From Mesocentrotus franciscanus (taxonomy: Eukaryota; Echinodermata; Echinoidea; Camarodonta; Strongylocentrotidae), in the NCBI GenBank assembly GCA_037976565.1, contig CP137668.1:3306261-3370260 (forward strand): a DNA stretch of 64,000 nucleotides, read 5' to 3'. A program made the position numbers and the translations under genes. Below are positions 22,401 to 35,263 of the stretch, piece after piece. Below the pieces are notes generated by a model, which saw only the letters and a list, made by a program, of their open reading frames with translations, ran no database searches and had not been told where the DNA came from. The first letter of the stretch is position 1, and every line of letters starts with the position of its first letter.

Positions 22401-24012
22401 TCGGTTTAGGACGAGGAATCACCCTTTTTCCCATAGAAGACTTCTTCAAATTATAATTTCAAGTGGTTTGGACGATGCCCAGAGGAGTCGAGCACACTTG
22501 TAAGTCAAAATTATAATCACTACCGTTTCAGTTTTCTATAAAATAAGACCGTTCTCTTCTGTTTTTCGTGTTCCGATTCCGGATCCGGAGCTCCGACGCC
22601 TTTGGCGTCGGCGTCGGAGCTCCCCGGAGTTAGACAGAAATAACCATCTGGTATGGGTCATTCTTTAATAAAACTGACATTTGTTGACATTCCCCATACA
22701 CAGACGGTACCCCGTACGCCTCGAACCACGGGGAGAGATTGAGCCAATTGTGACCCACTTTTTACCCCGAAACTTTCTCCCACGATTTTCGTTATTAAGA
22801 TCTAATTTTCTGATTTATAAATCAGATATAAAAATACTATGTATTTTTGTTCTCCTATGTACAGTTCTCAAAGTTTTATTACCTATTTCCAAATGCGAAA
22901 TTTACGGACTTACGTATATGAGTTATCCATTTTTTATCTCAGAACCAAGGAAACGGTACGTTCATGCATTCGAACTGGTAATCTATGACATGACCCGCCT
23001 GATATATTTCTGGGTCAACCGACCAAAACAAGCCCAATGGGCAATCAGAGCACGTGTTTGATATTAGGCTTATGAATATTCAAACATCACCGGCTCAAGC
23101 CAGGTTGACTCATACGTAGCTATTGGACGTTCGAAAAGAAAAAATGAATATTCATCAACTCAAACCAAGATGTCTGACAACAAATCATGTTGACTACAAG
23201 ACTTTCTCGGATTAATCATTAATTTAGGATCTAAATGAGCAAGCTATCGTAAGTCAAAATAGATATTTCCGGGTTATTTCTTATTTTTATTTAGATTCAG
23301 TGTAATATTGCAGCCAAAGTGAATATTTGAAGACATAAAGAGTGAAAAATCTCGTTGCATATCGCATTCATCTCGGTCCGGCTAAACCGAACCATTCGTT
23401 CCGCACACTACCGCATAGCCGTACTTCAGTCTATGTATAGAAGCGGTCAGAGGAGTCAGCGTAACAACCATCGATATCAGAGACTGAAGCTTTCGGTCTA
23501 CCCGGAGTTAGACCGGCCTATGCATGCCTAGTCTGAATAATAATTTGTTTCTTCTAATTTGCATGGAATTTATGTGGAATGCTACATAGAAATAGAATGC
23601 AGTAATGAAACTACACATTTAAACCTGGTTAGTTAGCCAGTGGGTATCAATCTGACAACATGTCTGCTGGGCTGCCTCTGTGGCTTGTTAAGAGTGCTAG
23701 GAATTGTGTGAGAACCCCAACCCTACACTATCTTGGCCTTGGATAGAACCACAAAAAATATAGACAACACAAAGCTGAATACATGGGGCCGTAAACAGTC
23801 TCGGCGCCCTATACTAGTAGTACTAGCTACCAATCCCAGGGTTTACTATAATTAAATCCTTCACCTACCTCACAATTCGTTCTTCACACAATCTTAACCT
23901 TAAAAGCGTGATTAGAATTCACTACGAATATGAAAAAGACATAATATGAGAATCAATCTTACGAGAAAAATGGTGGAAATTCATACTGCCATGGCCACTC
24001 AAAGTTCCCCAT
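16426..24012 (-). CDS. VPS25: VPS25, ESCRT-II subunit (complete, six exons)
   Basis: VPS25 pairs with VPS22 and VPS36 in ESCRT-II and recruits ESCRT-III (VPS20/CHMP6) on endosomes. Coding exons on the minus strand: 24012-23963, 18990-18845, 18459-18406, 17318-17230, 16948-16873 and 16538-16426. All have GT-AG borders, phases match at each join, and the total is 528 bases, or 175 residues plus stop (human 176). Exon 1 reads M-G-N-F-E-W-P-W-Q-Y-E-F-P-P-F-F, the conserved N-terminus with the Pro-Pro motif that contacts the partner subunits. Exon 2 has LQPNLETRKKQLQAWC, exon 3 LLVLEELRQKG, exon 4 NIEWTDKAKS and MWRTPEEWGNLIYKW, and exon 6 FHGLEDWLL and the terminal GVKFF. Together these form the two winged-helix domains. 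The 5-kb first intron is loaded with nested palindromic repeats. The gene is head to head with CYP46A1. Confidence 0.96.
17659..17999 (+). mobile_element. TTAA-flanked MITE family F, copy 1
   Basis: Ends TTAAAGATACTATGTCCCTT and GGGACATAGTACCTTTAA. It lies in VPS25 intron 3. A segment of about 65 bp beginning TTTTTTTAGCGAAGTTCTAA is duplicated in tandem. Copy 2 at 52667 keeps about 260 bp of centre that is missing here, so this is a deletion derivative or copy 2 carries an insertion. Confidence 0.88.
18614..18685. repeat. (AAT/GAT)n microsatellite
   Basis: Imperfect AATAATGATAATAATG array within VPS25 intron 2. Confidence 0.8.
19150..20053. mobile_element. GGGGCGGTATTCTGA MITE with internal palindrome
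   Basis: The left end GGGGCGGTATTCTGAG and the right end AATTACTGCCCC are imperfect inverted repeats. The left end is identical over 15 bases to the MITE at 24417. Inside, 19236-19599 is a long palindrome (AAAGCCTCTCTAGAGTGTTG against CAACACTTTAGAGGGGCTTT) with its axis near 19415. It lies in VPS25 intron 1. Confidence 0.7.
20240..20436 (+). repeat. Half copy of palindromic family A
   Basis: Matches the spacer and right arm of 21510-22147 (TGACGTCAT, CAGTAACAGTTTAAAATA, AAGAATTTCAACACGGAG, AGAGAGGAGCCGACC, AACGAAAGAGACAGAAATTT) but lacks the left arm and about 100 bp between AGTGGAA and TCTCTAA. Confidence 0.8.
21510..22147. mobile_element. Palindromic element A, near-identical 304-bp arms
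   Basis: Arms 21510-21813 and 21844-22147 are inverted copies with only a few substitutions and small indels, around a 30-base spacer that contains TGACGTCAT. The termini read TTTCTGTCTCTTTCGTTCG. It is inserted between the arms of family C. Confidence 0.9.
22169..22402. mobile_element. Palindromic element B
   Basis: The outer pair AGCCATCCATGTTGTACCGTC / GACGGTACAACATGGATGGCT (22169 and 22402) encloses a second pair, 22203-22243 against 22274-22314 (GAAAATGCTGAATATGCACG). The right side has about 54 extra bases between the two stems, so the halves are unequal. Confidence 0.85.
22586..22622. repeat. GC-rich hairpin
   Basis: GGAGCTCCGACGCC, TTTGGCGTCGG, CGTCGGAGCTCC form a GC-rich stem just before the right arm of family C. 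Confidence 0.7.
23370..23520 (+). repeat. Dispersed repeat family D, copy 2
   Basis: GTATAGAAGCGGTCAGAGGA, ACCATCGATATCAGAGACTG and CTTTCGGTCTA match the copies at 11055 (inverted) and 48893. It lies directly outside the family C composite. Confidence 0.65.
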
Positions 24013-24416
24013 TGCACCAATATCTCGCGCGTACACTATATACCGCGGGTACCTATAGCGTACATGTATAGGCCTACGGTATATGGTTCATAATTATGCC
24101 TTCTCATAGCTCAGCTAGCTAGCACAGCTCATCGGATCGGGATGCCTCATACTCGTAGAGATGCCTTCGCCTCTTGATATGATTAGTATAGATATGATTC
24201 AATCGAGGATGGTATACAATTACTAAATGACTCCAAAAAAAAAACTTTGTATTGTACAAAAAAAAACAATATTTTATCTGACGCAAAAGAAGGAAACAGA
24301 TTGAGCAATCATTTCCAGCATATTTGATTTCAGGGAGGCTGAGATGATGATGCCCCTATTTCGGGCGGAAGACGCTAAAAATAGAGGATTTGCTTCCCTG
24401 ACCTGGCCCGGGCCCT

Positions 24417-24829
24417 GGGGCGGTATTCTGAACATTGTTGTATCTTTTGTGTTATCTTTTAATGTATCTTCCAGAGATAACACAGTGCTAATATTGTTGT
24501 AAGTTGGTATTCTGAAAATCATTTTATCCCTGTGTTATCTCTTGGATAGCCTCTTGTCGATGGCCCTGGCGGTGTTGGAGTCCGTAAATTCTGGCGAGCG
24601 AAGCGAGCCAGAATTTACGGACAACAGGCAGCCATCGACAAGAGGCTATCTCTTGGAGGACCGCCTCTATCTTATCTTTGACACGCCCATTTGTATGGAC
24701 CCTACCAATCAAGATCTATTTTATATAAACATGATGAGTAGGTCAACCAATAGGGAATACTTTATGCCATATCTGAAGATACAACAAAAGATAACACAAA
24801 ACTTACAACAATGTTCAGAATACCGCCCC
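24417..24829. mobile_element. GGGGCGGTATTCTGAAC MITE in the divergent promoter
   Basis: GGGGCGGTATTCTGAACATT at the left and AATGTTCAGAATACCGCCCC at the right are a perfect inverted pair, with further inverted matches inward (TGTATCTTTTGTGTTATC). The same terminus starts the element at 19150. Confidence 0.92.
24547..24648. mobile_element. 102-bp foldback nested in the MITE, 9-bp target duplication
   Basis: TAGCCTCTTGTCGATGGC and GCCATCGACAAGAGGCTA are inverted, and CCGTAAATTCTGGC / GCCAGAATTTACGG form a second stem inside. TCTCTTGGA flanks both sides (24538-24546, 24649-24657). A 9-bp duplication is typical of Mutator-like elements. Confidence 0.85.
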
Positions 24830-24950
24830 TGGATTTGTCTCATCTGCATGATCTGCAGTGCACCCATATCTTTTAACGTCTTCTTCGTAACGTGGTAACT
24901 GCTGGAGAGTCTTCACGGAAAGGCTAGAAAATAAGAGGAAGTAACTAGTA

Positions 24951-27900
24951 ATGGAGGGAAATTTGATATCATTTGCTTTTGGTCTTCTTGTGACGGCATT
25001 TTGCTTCATTTTACTTGGAATTTTCCTCTACATTTCGTACATCCGGAACATTTACAGTCGCATTCCTCACCCGAAACCTCTTCAGTAAGTCATAACGGGA
25101 ATTCTATGTTAGCCTACGCCGAGTGGCTGGCTGAGAAGCTGAGCCGCGGCCCGTAGTCAAGGGAAGACTTACGAGATTCTTCTGCGCGCTACAAATGATG
25201 CATGCGAATGAGTCCATGCATTATAATTTTATATTATAATTATATTTTACCAACACCTGCTAATTTATTCAAATGGAAAATCAAAGAAAATGATTTGTGT
25301 TATTACTGTAACAGACCTGGTACCATAATAGTACATGTATTTTTTGAATGCGAAAAGATTTATCCATTTTGGAACTTAATTGAAACGTTATTATGTAGAT
25401 CTAACTCTAGCTTGTACAGAAATTTGGAATTCTCGCCCATTTGTGTTGTAGGTCTATATGGTTTTCATGACGCAAAGGAAAATGTTGCAGATATTAATTT
25501 ACTACTTCATTATGCTTTATTTGCAATTTATAAAGCGAGTGTTGTAAATAAATGTAATATAAATGTAGCAACGAAAATAATAAGCAAATATTTGTTGTCT
25601 AGGTCTATATTAAAATACAGACTAGAAGTTGAGGAAAATAAAATTAAGACGACAGATGTGAATACCACTAAGTGGATGAAGATATTTCATGATTTACAGG
25701 AAATTTGATTTTTGATCTCTTTTAAACATGTGATTAAGTGTTTGTTATCAATATTTATGTATGATATTATCCATGATTTTGTATCTGAATAAAGATTTAT
25801 TTCAACAACAACAAAAAACCAAAAAAAAGTCCATTACAATAATAATAAGATTCCGCTTTTATTATAGCGCTTAATACATCAATGATGTCTCTAAGCGCTT
25901 TACAGATATATTATTACCCCGGTCATCGGATTCAGACTTGCCTGCACACAATGTATGCACATTCTCCATTTTCTAGGGAGCATTCCAGCCAGGTGTCATT
26001 TAACTTTTAAGCGCACACTTGCTCATCTAACCACATTAACTTTTGCATCCTAACGGGTACCCATTTAACACCAAGATCTATCCACACTCGAGTCGAGGCT
26101 TCATATGCGAACGGTACGATAGGCGCATAAACAGCCTCGGAGTCAGGCTCAACAAGAGCGGATATATCCTGTAATCTGTATGCACGATTGTGGACTAATG
26201 AACGAATGAAGACTTGCCATAAAAAAAGGCATAAGATTAAGTGACAATGTCAATAAGTCATAACATAAGTAGGGAGGCCAAGATTGTTACCTCCCAAATC
26301 TATCTTTCTTTTTTGTGTGAACTGTGATAGTAAAAAATGGGCTTAGACCTAAGTACTAAAACTAAAAGGCAATGTTGAAATATGACAAACTCAATCATCT
26401 ATGATTTTCCGATTCAAAACAAGCATTCAAAAGGAGATACTTTGCTCTAAAGTTAGTGGTGTCATTCAACGCTATTAAACTCTTAATCTGTCCGTGCGGC
26501 CTTCAAACAGCCCAATATCATTACGGTCGAAATTAGACGGGTTGTGTCACATTGCTAATCGAGCAAACTCAAATTTGAACATTTGAATTTGCCGCAGGAC
26601 AGACTCGCTAATTTTGGAAAAGGTGCAAAGTGTGAGACTTAGTTTATAATTAAATGAAATTAACTCATATTAATGTACAGCTTACAAGCAATTTTTTCTC
26701 AAAACCTTCGAGTAAACGGCAGTCAGCATGGTAAGCGATTGTGCTTTCAATATTCGTGCATTCCTGGCTGTATAATTTGTGGTTTCTCTGGCGTATCTGA
26801 TCTTGGCCTTGCTACCATAAGCCATATTACTACTATAGCCTCAAGGCCAGGGCTAGGTGATAATTAGACAGAAATAATCATCTGGTGTGGGAGAATTCTA
26901 TTATATATAACTGACATATGAGACCTCCCCTCCTTCACTTCCCCCCCCCTTTCCCCCGACACCACCAGCTCTTTATTCCTAGCTATCTTGACTAGAACTT
27001 ATCCCAAGACTTCAAAAGAGAAATAGAATCAGTCAAATAAAAGAAAAGAAAAAGTAATCAATGGCATAATACTTTCAATTATCTTATTTATGCACAGCTT
27101 CTTGCTTGGACATCTACCCCTCTACAAAGAGGTTGGCAAAAATGGACCAGTGACGAAAAAAATGGCTGAGTGGTAAGAAAAACTCTTCTACCTTTCAATG
27201 GGGGGTTGGGATAAAGCATTGCAGTAATGATTGCTAGTTTTAAATTACTTAGGCCAAATAACAAAAATGAAGTGTTTCTCGTCCCCGCCCGCCTCCTTTT
27301 TTTACTATTTACTATTCAGAAGAAAAAAAGCCAAAAAAAAAGCTGAATAAAAAGCCTGTGATATACATTTTGTTTAAATAGCTTCTAAAGTTATACAAAT
27401 CATTTTTTGGGTCATACATTGCATCAGTATACTCACATAGCACAATATCTGTGAATAAATAAGCTTGGCCAGCTATAATTAGCATGGCAGCCATCTTGGA
27501 AAAAAATTGCAAAAAATTGCAAAAAGTAAATAGTAATGCCCTGCCTTCTCCTGTTTTTAAAAAGTCTGGACGAGAAACACGTTATTTTTGTTATTTGGCC
27601 TTAACCATAGCAGACAAAGTCATAAAACGGGACTACCGTCATGATTATAATTGAACTTATTGAAGCAGTGTAGAAATTATGGTTTTGTTCTTCATTCCTA
27701 GGGCCCCCAGTATTGGCAAACTGAATGAATATAAAGACTGTTTGAATTTCTGATTATTTATTTGTAACTCTAATAAACTGACTGGCAGCTTTATATACAG
27801 GCAGTGCTGAAGTACTAACCAGATTTTAGACAATAAATTGATGTGTCTTCCCTTTACTTTATACCGGTATTAATAATATTTTAGGAGCAAAGAACTGGGT

Positions 27901-30900
27901 CCAGTGTACTGTCTCCACATTTTTACCAGAACTATCATCATTTGTGATGACTCAACAGTTATCAAGGTAACTTCAGTTTAGAATTGATGACATTTTATGC
28001 CATTTTTTTTCTTCGTTTGTTGAGAAGAAAAAATATGAGAGGACTTGTAAAAATATGTGAGGCATAATATGTTACATGGAAAAAATTTCTGATTGAACTA
28101 TTATTCAATTAACATAGGGGATATTTTGAGGAGAGTTTTTTGTTTTTATTACCCATAAATAGCACTCCATCATTTCGCTATCAGTTTCAATTTCAACTTC
28201 AAAGTGACATTAATTTTATTCCTCAAATAGGACAATGGTTGTCATTTGTGTTTGCAACTGTGGATAGAATTGTTTCTCGATTTTATAGCTTCCTGAATTT
28301 ATTGTCAAAATCTTTTCCTGATTTATTGAGCCATTTCCTTTTGTAATCACTTCATAATATGGATGGAGAAATGCCTGAGTGTTTGGGGAATAATTTATTT
28401 TTGGCCCCTTGCCTGTAGTACTACTCCCCTTCCAGAAAAGAACAAAACAAAAGAGAGAGAGAGGATATGTGTGGCAAGGTTTCAGGTTAAGTTTATCCCT
28501 GATACTGAAAGATTAGAAATGTAATTTGTCAAAGTTCGTGTCAGGAAGGGAAAATTCACATATTATCAGGATTTTGAACCTTCATTGTATTGCTAGAAAC
28601 AAATTACACAGTTACACGTTTTTTTCTGATACCAGTTATGACCAGTTATGACCAGTTATGACCAGTTATGACCAGTTCCCAACATCGATGTTAAAGAAGT
28701 CAGGTCATGACTAGTCTGGTCATGTGATTAGATAGAAACTGGAAGCCATTTGGGCAATGGTGAATAATTGGTGATTATGTAGTACTTAATAAGAATTGAT
28801 GTATACTGTGAGGTTTTGGTATGATCAAAATGAAAATAAATGGACTCAGTATTGCTGAAAATCACATATGCACTGCACACAGAAATGTGTATTATAAGGC
28901 TACATACTGTACACATGACCTGAAAGTTTGGTCCAATCGTTTCAGCTATGATTTATTTATGTACAGTATGTATTATGTATTTCTCATCATTTGAATGTGA
29001 GGGCATTTATGAGTAATCCTTGTCAGGGGATATTTCTATAATAATACACTTCCAAACTAACATGAAAAGAACAAGAAAGTTCACAAATCATTTGTCATGT
29101 TTTAAATAACCTATTTGCTTAATAACCTTCTCTTTGAGCAGAATGAGATGAAACTTTATTGTACAAATGGCACCTTGTGAATTTTAATTACTTTCAATCA
29201 TGATGCAATCTGAGTAATTATTTTCTCTTATGAAGGAACTTCTGACACGAAGCAAATACTTGAAGTCGCCTGATCAGTACCGTGCCTTGAAGTCTGTGTA
29301 TGGAGCCAGGACCCTAGGTAATGGTCTGCTCACTGAGATGAACCATGAGGTCTGGATGAAGAAACGTGCTCTCTTTAATCCTGCTTTCCATCGCAAGTAA
29401 GACTACTACAGAAGCAGGCCTTGCCTCACAAGACGAAGGGGGGTAACAGTCATTTGATAATTTTGTCATATTTTACTTTCTGCTTGTTTGCCAAGTCCCA
29501 ACCATAATTCCACCAAGTGAACATGTTGTCTTATGATTACTAGTAAAAGATCTGTTGTTAATTGAACAGTTATTATCAATCTGTCTATGCAGTTTCTTGT
29601 TTTGATCTGTAGAAACATGGACAACAGATTAATAACAGTGACTTCTTGATAAAAGGCTTTGTTCTGCCATGTGATGAGGCATACACAGTAAAATCATTCT
29701 TTGGACATTTTCAAACTCTTTATTTCAAGATAACAAATATGTCCATGTTCTTTGAAATTTAACATGAAGTACAAGGCAAAGGAGGATTAGAGTGGAAGAA
29801 GATATAGTGTATAAAGAAGTAAATGTTAATTTTATGTAGTAGGTATACATATCTCAGTGAAATGTAGTTGCATCTGGAACACCATTGAAAGAGTGTGGGA
29901 AATCACTATTTGGTTTCATATAAGAGGAAGAACCATGATGTAGGGACTTAAAGTTACTATACAGTGCGTCCCAGAAAAAACGAAACCGAGAAGTATCGAT
30001 GATTTATCATAACTTAATCACAACTATAATTAATGAATGACACATATTTGTAAAGCTTAGAGTCTACTCTTTCATTTGATGCTACTCAAGTGATGCATAT
30101 TTCACGCATGAGTGATTAAAAGCAATTTGAAGGAAGGAAACCAAAAAGTCATTTGGCGGGCGGTATCTTCTCGGTTTCGTTTTTTCTGGGATGCACTGTA
30201 TACCTCTGCTCACTCAATTAGGTTAAATAATACCAAACCAGTTCTTTAGATAATTTGGATTAGAATTTTAGATGCACCTATAACATACTGTATAACAATT
30301 TTGTCGTTTGTATTCTATATGCATGTTTTTGTCTCGCCTGCATAGCAAAAGCGAGACATAGGTGCTGCTTTTCCGGTGACGGCGACGGCGGCGGCGTCAA
30401 CATCAAAAACTTAACCTTTACCTTTTGAATTTTTAATATAATTTTGAAAGTATAAGTTCTTATTCAATGAAACTTAGACTAAAGGGTTATCAAGTAACCC
30501 CAATCATGTGAGTAGAATTTCAGGTCACGAAGGCAAGGTCAAAGGTCATTTTAGGTCAACAAATTTAGACTATGTTGTGGCATCAACATCAAAAACTTAA
30601 CCAAAGGTTAAGATTTTGAATTTTTAACACAATTTTTAAAGTATACATTCCTCTTCCATGAAACTTGAACATAGGGGTTATAAAGTATCCCCAATCATGT
30701 GAGTAGAATTTCAGGTCACAAAGTCAAAGTCAAAGGTAATTTCAGGTCAACAAACTTAGACTATGTTGTGGAATCAACATCAAAACTTAACCAAAGGTTA
30801 AGATTTTGAATTGTTATCATAATTTTGAAAGTTTACATTCCTATTCCATGAAACTTGAACATAAGGGTTATCAAGTATCACCAATCATGTGATTAGTCTT

Positions 30901-33900
30901 TTAGGTGAAAAAGTCAAGGTCAAATGTCATTTCAGGTCTGCAAACTTAGACTTTGTTGTGGCATCAACATCAAGATTTTGAATTTTTAGCATAATTTCAA
31001 AAGTGTTTGTTCAAATTCCATGAAACTTGTAAGGGTAATCAAGTATCGCAAATTATATGACACAAATTCCAGGTCACAAAGTCAAGTTCAAAGGTCATTT
31101 TAGGTCAGTAGACTTGAATTATGTTTTCACAACTTATTATGAGAATTAATAAATAATTTTTTGTAATTTGTTCATATTTCATTAAAGTTATCAATCTTGG
31201 TACAAATAATTCTTCTGATGATTCTTAGTCAATATTCACTTCAAAATGCTGATTATATTCATAGGATTTCACGTTTTGGGACCTGCTAATGGGCCACCCT
31301 GCCTATAAATAATGTCCCAACCTCAATTTTTCATCATATCGAATTGCGTAATGCAGGCGAGACCGCCGAGAGCGTTTCCCTTGTTTAAGTTTTTGTGCTA
31401 CTACATTTTGCTAAACTACTGAAGAATTGATTTGTGATGCCTTTTCTGCAGATATTTAATGGGCCTGATGCATGAGTTCAATAGCTGTTCAGATAAACTG
31501 GTCAATCATTTGATCCCGTTAAGTGATGGTCAGACGGAGGTCATCATGTCCAAAGAATTTGAAAGGTTGACCATGGAAATCATTGGAAAGGTCAGTGTAC
31601 TAAAAGTCCTCTTATTAACCTGGGGTCATTCGTGTATGTTGAAAACTATGTTATCTTTCATGTTATTGAGAAATATGTTATTATGGCAAACTGAAATTGC
31701 ATGGAATACTGAAATTGCATGGAATAGACTCTTAGTGTTGATGCTTGCACAGATGCTTTTCTTAACTGTACATTTACACAGCCAGCTTTGTGCATAATAC
31801 CAATGACTTGTTCTAATTTCAGTTTGTTATGACAGTTGAAATATTTTTTTGCTAACATACCGTAAATCTCCGTGTATAAGACGCACTTTTTTGCTGCCGA
31901 AAAAATTGAAAGTCAGGGGTGCGTCTGATACACAGGTACAAAAAAGTTTCGATTTATGCCCCTCCACCTGGCACTATGCCTGGCAATGTCTCCCAGCTCA
32001 GTAATCGGTGTGTTGACTCACCACTCGGAAACTAGAACAACACTCAAATTTGTCTGTCATCTTGGTTTGAAAGTAATCTTTCTAATAGATCTCAATATGT
32101 AGTTTATAATAATAATTCCTCTAATTTTTCTTCTATTACACACGGCTTACCACAAGGTTCTATCCTAGGCCCTCTACTGTTTTTAATTTACATTAATGAT
32201 CTTACACATTCTTCTAAAAAACGACATTGTTACTATTATTTGTGACAAGTTCACAAGCACAAATCGGCGCCTTCAACTGCACTTCGCAGTTAAATGAAAG
32301 TCCTTCCCCGCATGGGTTTTTTAACACAGTGTCGGCAACAAACAAAAAACAAAACAAAAAAAAATGATTTATTTTTTAATTTTTTTTAATATTTTGTTTC
32401 CCCCCCCCCCAAAAAAAAAAATAGGGGTGCGTTGGTGTACTTTGAATCACAGATACTGTTGTAAATCAAATGTTTCTTTTGGTCTCGTTTACACACTTTA
32501 TTCATATTTTCTTTCAAACTTTTAAATCTGCCTTTTATAGGGTCCTTAAGTAGAAATACATGTAGTATATGTGTAATTCAACTGGGACCATTTTTTCCCC
32601 ATGCAGGTTACAATGTTACCAAATACATGTACCGGTATGTATTTTGTGTTGCAATATAATTTTTGTATTGATTTTCAAAGTATTTGTGTATTTTTTAGGT
32701 TGGATTTGGAATGGAGGATGATATCATTGGGAACCCAGATTCCCCTCTTTGCCATCTCTTTCCAAAGGTTCTGTCTGGCATGCAATCGATATACAGAACT
32801 CCATTCCTAAAGGTATGTCAATCACAGACCACGTGTCATATAGGGGTCAGAATCCCAAATGCCCCCTCCATATGTCCGTTTCCTGGGATCATATTTGAAG
32901 TTGATATTTCACAATTAGATGATGATGATGATAGTGGCTTGTTGTAAAGCGCCGGTGCCAACCTCTGCTGGGCGCTCATAACGCTTGCTCTACAATATTT
33001 CGCATTTTCAATGTTCTTAGTCAGTGTTTCAAATTTAGATTATTGTACATTAGTCAAAAGATTTGTTAGCATTAAAGTTAATTTGGCCAATTATGTAAGT
33101 GTAATTGTGAGTGAAATAACTTCATTTGCTTTCTTGAATGATATTTCCTATTATTTAGTCAAATGCCCTTCCAAATACCCTCCTATTAGGCTCACATCCA
33201 ATTAATTATTTTAAAGTTATCTACTGCTGCAAACAGAATTGGTAAATTTTTAAGTTATGATAGGGATAGGAATACATTCATGATAATGTGATACATTAGA
33301 AATGTATCTTTACTCATTAAGCAACAAGAAATTATAGGGTGATCAAATGTTCATAAGTGATCATCGCATGGATGTCTACTTTTAGTCTTATTTTGGAGTT
33401 CAGGTTCTGATGCTTCTCAGGCTGTTTATTTTATACAGTGTATCTGTCTCTTTTCAAGGTATTTGGATAAAACTAATGGGTTAGCTGTATGTTAATAATG
33501 TATGTGTTTATTAATGTATTCTTACTTTACAGTACAGCATCTTGCCCAAAGACATCAAATACAAACGTGAGATTCGAGCAGCAGCGAATGAGATCCGAGC
33601 AGTGGGTCAGCGTTGCATCTTGGCTCGTATGGATGCTCTTAGACGGGGTGACCAGGTTCCTCAAGACATTCTAACTTACATCCTGCAGGAGTCGAACAAC
33701 TTGGAAGGAATCAAAGACTTTAACTTAGAAGATATGGTCGATGAGTTCTTCACCTTCTTCGGAGCTGGTAAGTTTTTGTGCACCATCTTGCTTTTCTTAC
33801 TCTTATAATAAACTGATCTAGTGGGCAGCTCTCTGTCTCCACCTTTAATCAAATTCTAATAACTCCAGTTTCAAAACTGCCCTACATATTTCGGATGACG

Positions 33901-35215
33901 ACTGTAAAAGTTGGTATCCATACTTTATGGATGGGATCTGATTGCCAGTATACAGTATCTATAAAAGCCTGATTACACCTTAAACACAGTTCCATGAACA
34001 ACCTTTATAGTACTATGCCTACTAATGCCTAGGTCACAAATACACCGGCCCCGTACGATTTTCCCTACCCGGCAGCTTGCTGTGGATTTTAGAGACCGTA
34101 CGGGACCCTTCCGATTTTCATTTCTACGGCATGTGTGGTCACATATTCTGCAGCGCTCGGGAGGTGAAAATTGGTCGCGTGAAAATTCAAGGCGCCCGTA
34201 AGGGTGCCGGCCGGGTGCCATGCGGTAAGCTTACAGGCTCCGTCCGATGAACAGGTGCACCCCATGGCTCCCGGGGCCGGGCCGAGTTCGTCAAGGCGCC
34301 CGGCTGAGTGCCATGCGGTGCACTGAACTATGTGTCTTCTGACATCCGCGCCTCCTGTATTTAAAGGTGCGTTGTACATTGAGAATTGACAGAAAAAATT
34401 GTGAGGGCTTTCTATTGCCTTTCTACGGCCTAACGGTCAGATGAAAACACCGGGAGAATTGGGAGCAGCTAACTCAGCACCACGGCGTCCGTACAGCTGG
34501 TTAAAAATGTCCTGGTGCCTGTAGGAACTGCACGTGACCCGGGCTGGCCGAAAATTCCCCAAATTTCTGTTTTTACTCGCCGTACAGGCCCCGGAGTGTA
34601 TATGTGAAAGCCCCATTAGGAAGGTTTCAAAGCATGAAGCATTGGTAGTAGGTACTGATCTTCCAAAGGAGATGGTTGACCACTTTGCACATTATAGGCT
34701 ATTTTCGAAGTTTATCAGGTAAATCTGCTTTTACAGTATGAAAGGTTAGCAAGGAAGTTGATATAACTTTCAGTGTGAGAAAAATTGTGTTTATGTGAAA
34801 TCATTCCTACAATACATGCTATCCTAGAACAGACTGCAAATGTAATCCAACTTTTTATATTTTACTTTTTTATTAATACCCCTTTTTATACAACGATAGT
34901 AAATATTTTATTTTAACATTTAAAAAAAATTATTAATTAAATTATTTGATGTTTTGATTATACCTATGTTTATAATCAGTTATTTGTAACCATTATGTAT
35001 TCATAATCTAAGTGTCTTATGTTTTATAACTGCTGTTGTGTGCAGTTTATACTTTTCGAGTGTGCAAATGTTTTAATTGTATTGTTCTTTTATTATGCCA
35101 GGCCTTCGAATAGCAGTTTGTTAACCGAAGACGCAACCCTGCTGTAATAAAACTGAATATTAACTGAAGTTAAAGAAATCAGACAGTAGGTTTTTAAGGG
35201 GCCTTATCAAAACAA

Positions 35216-35263
<48 letters not shown>

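Larger units (their letters stand above)
20886..23244. mobile_element. Composite inverted-repeat element (family C) with nested palindromes
   Basis: Left arm 20886-21491 and right arm 22631-23244 are imperfect inverted copies of each other over about 600 bp. Outer ends are GCTTGCTCATTTAGATCC and its complement. Inner ends are CCCATACCAGACGGTTAT and ATAACCATCTGGTATGGG. Shared internal blocks include AATATTCATTTTTTC, GACGTTCGAAAAG and CGTACCGTTTC. Between the arms sit two further palindromes, A and B. No complete transposase is seen. Single end fragments recur at 11340 and 26863. Confidence 0.85.
24013..24950. promoter_or_regulatory. Shared upstream region of VPS25 and CYP46A1
   Basis: The two start codons point away from each other across 938 bp. 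This segment must hold both 5' UTRs and at least the core promoters. About 413 bp of it is the MITE at 24417-24829, leaving roughly 400 bp beside VPS25 and 120 bp beside CYP46A1. The VPS25 side has a GC-richer islet (CTCGCGCGTACACTATATAC near 24024). Co-regulation is only an inference. Confidence 0.6.

Noticed and set aside
22681..23061. 126-residue open frame
   Set aside because: It lies inside the right arm of the family C inverted repeat. The same sequence in the left arm and at 11340 is not open, so coding is unlikely.
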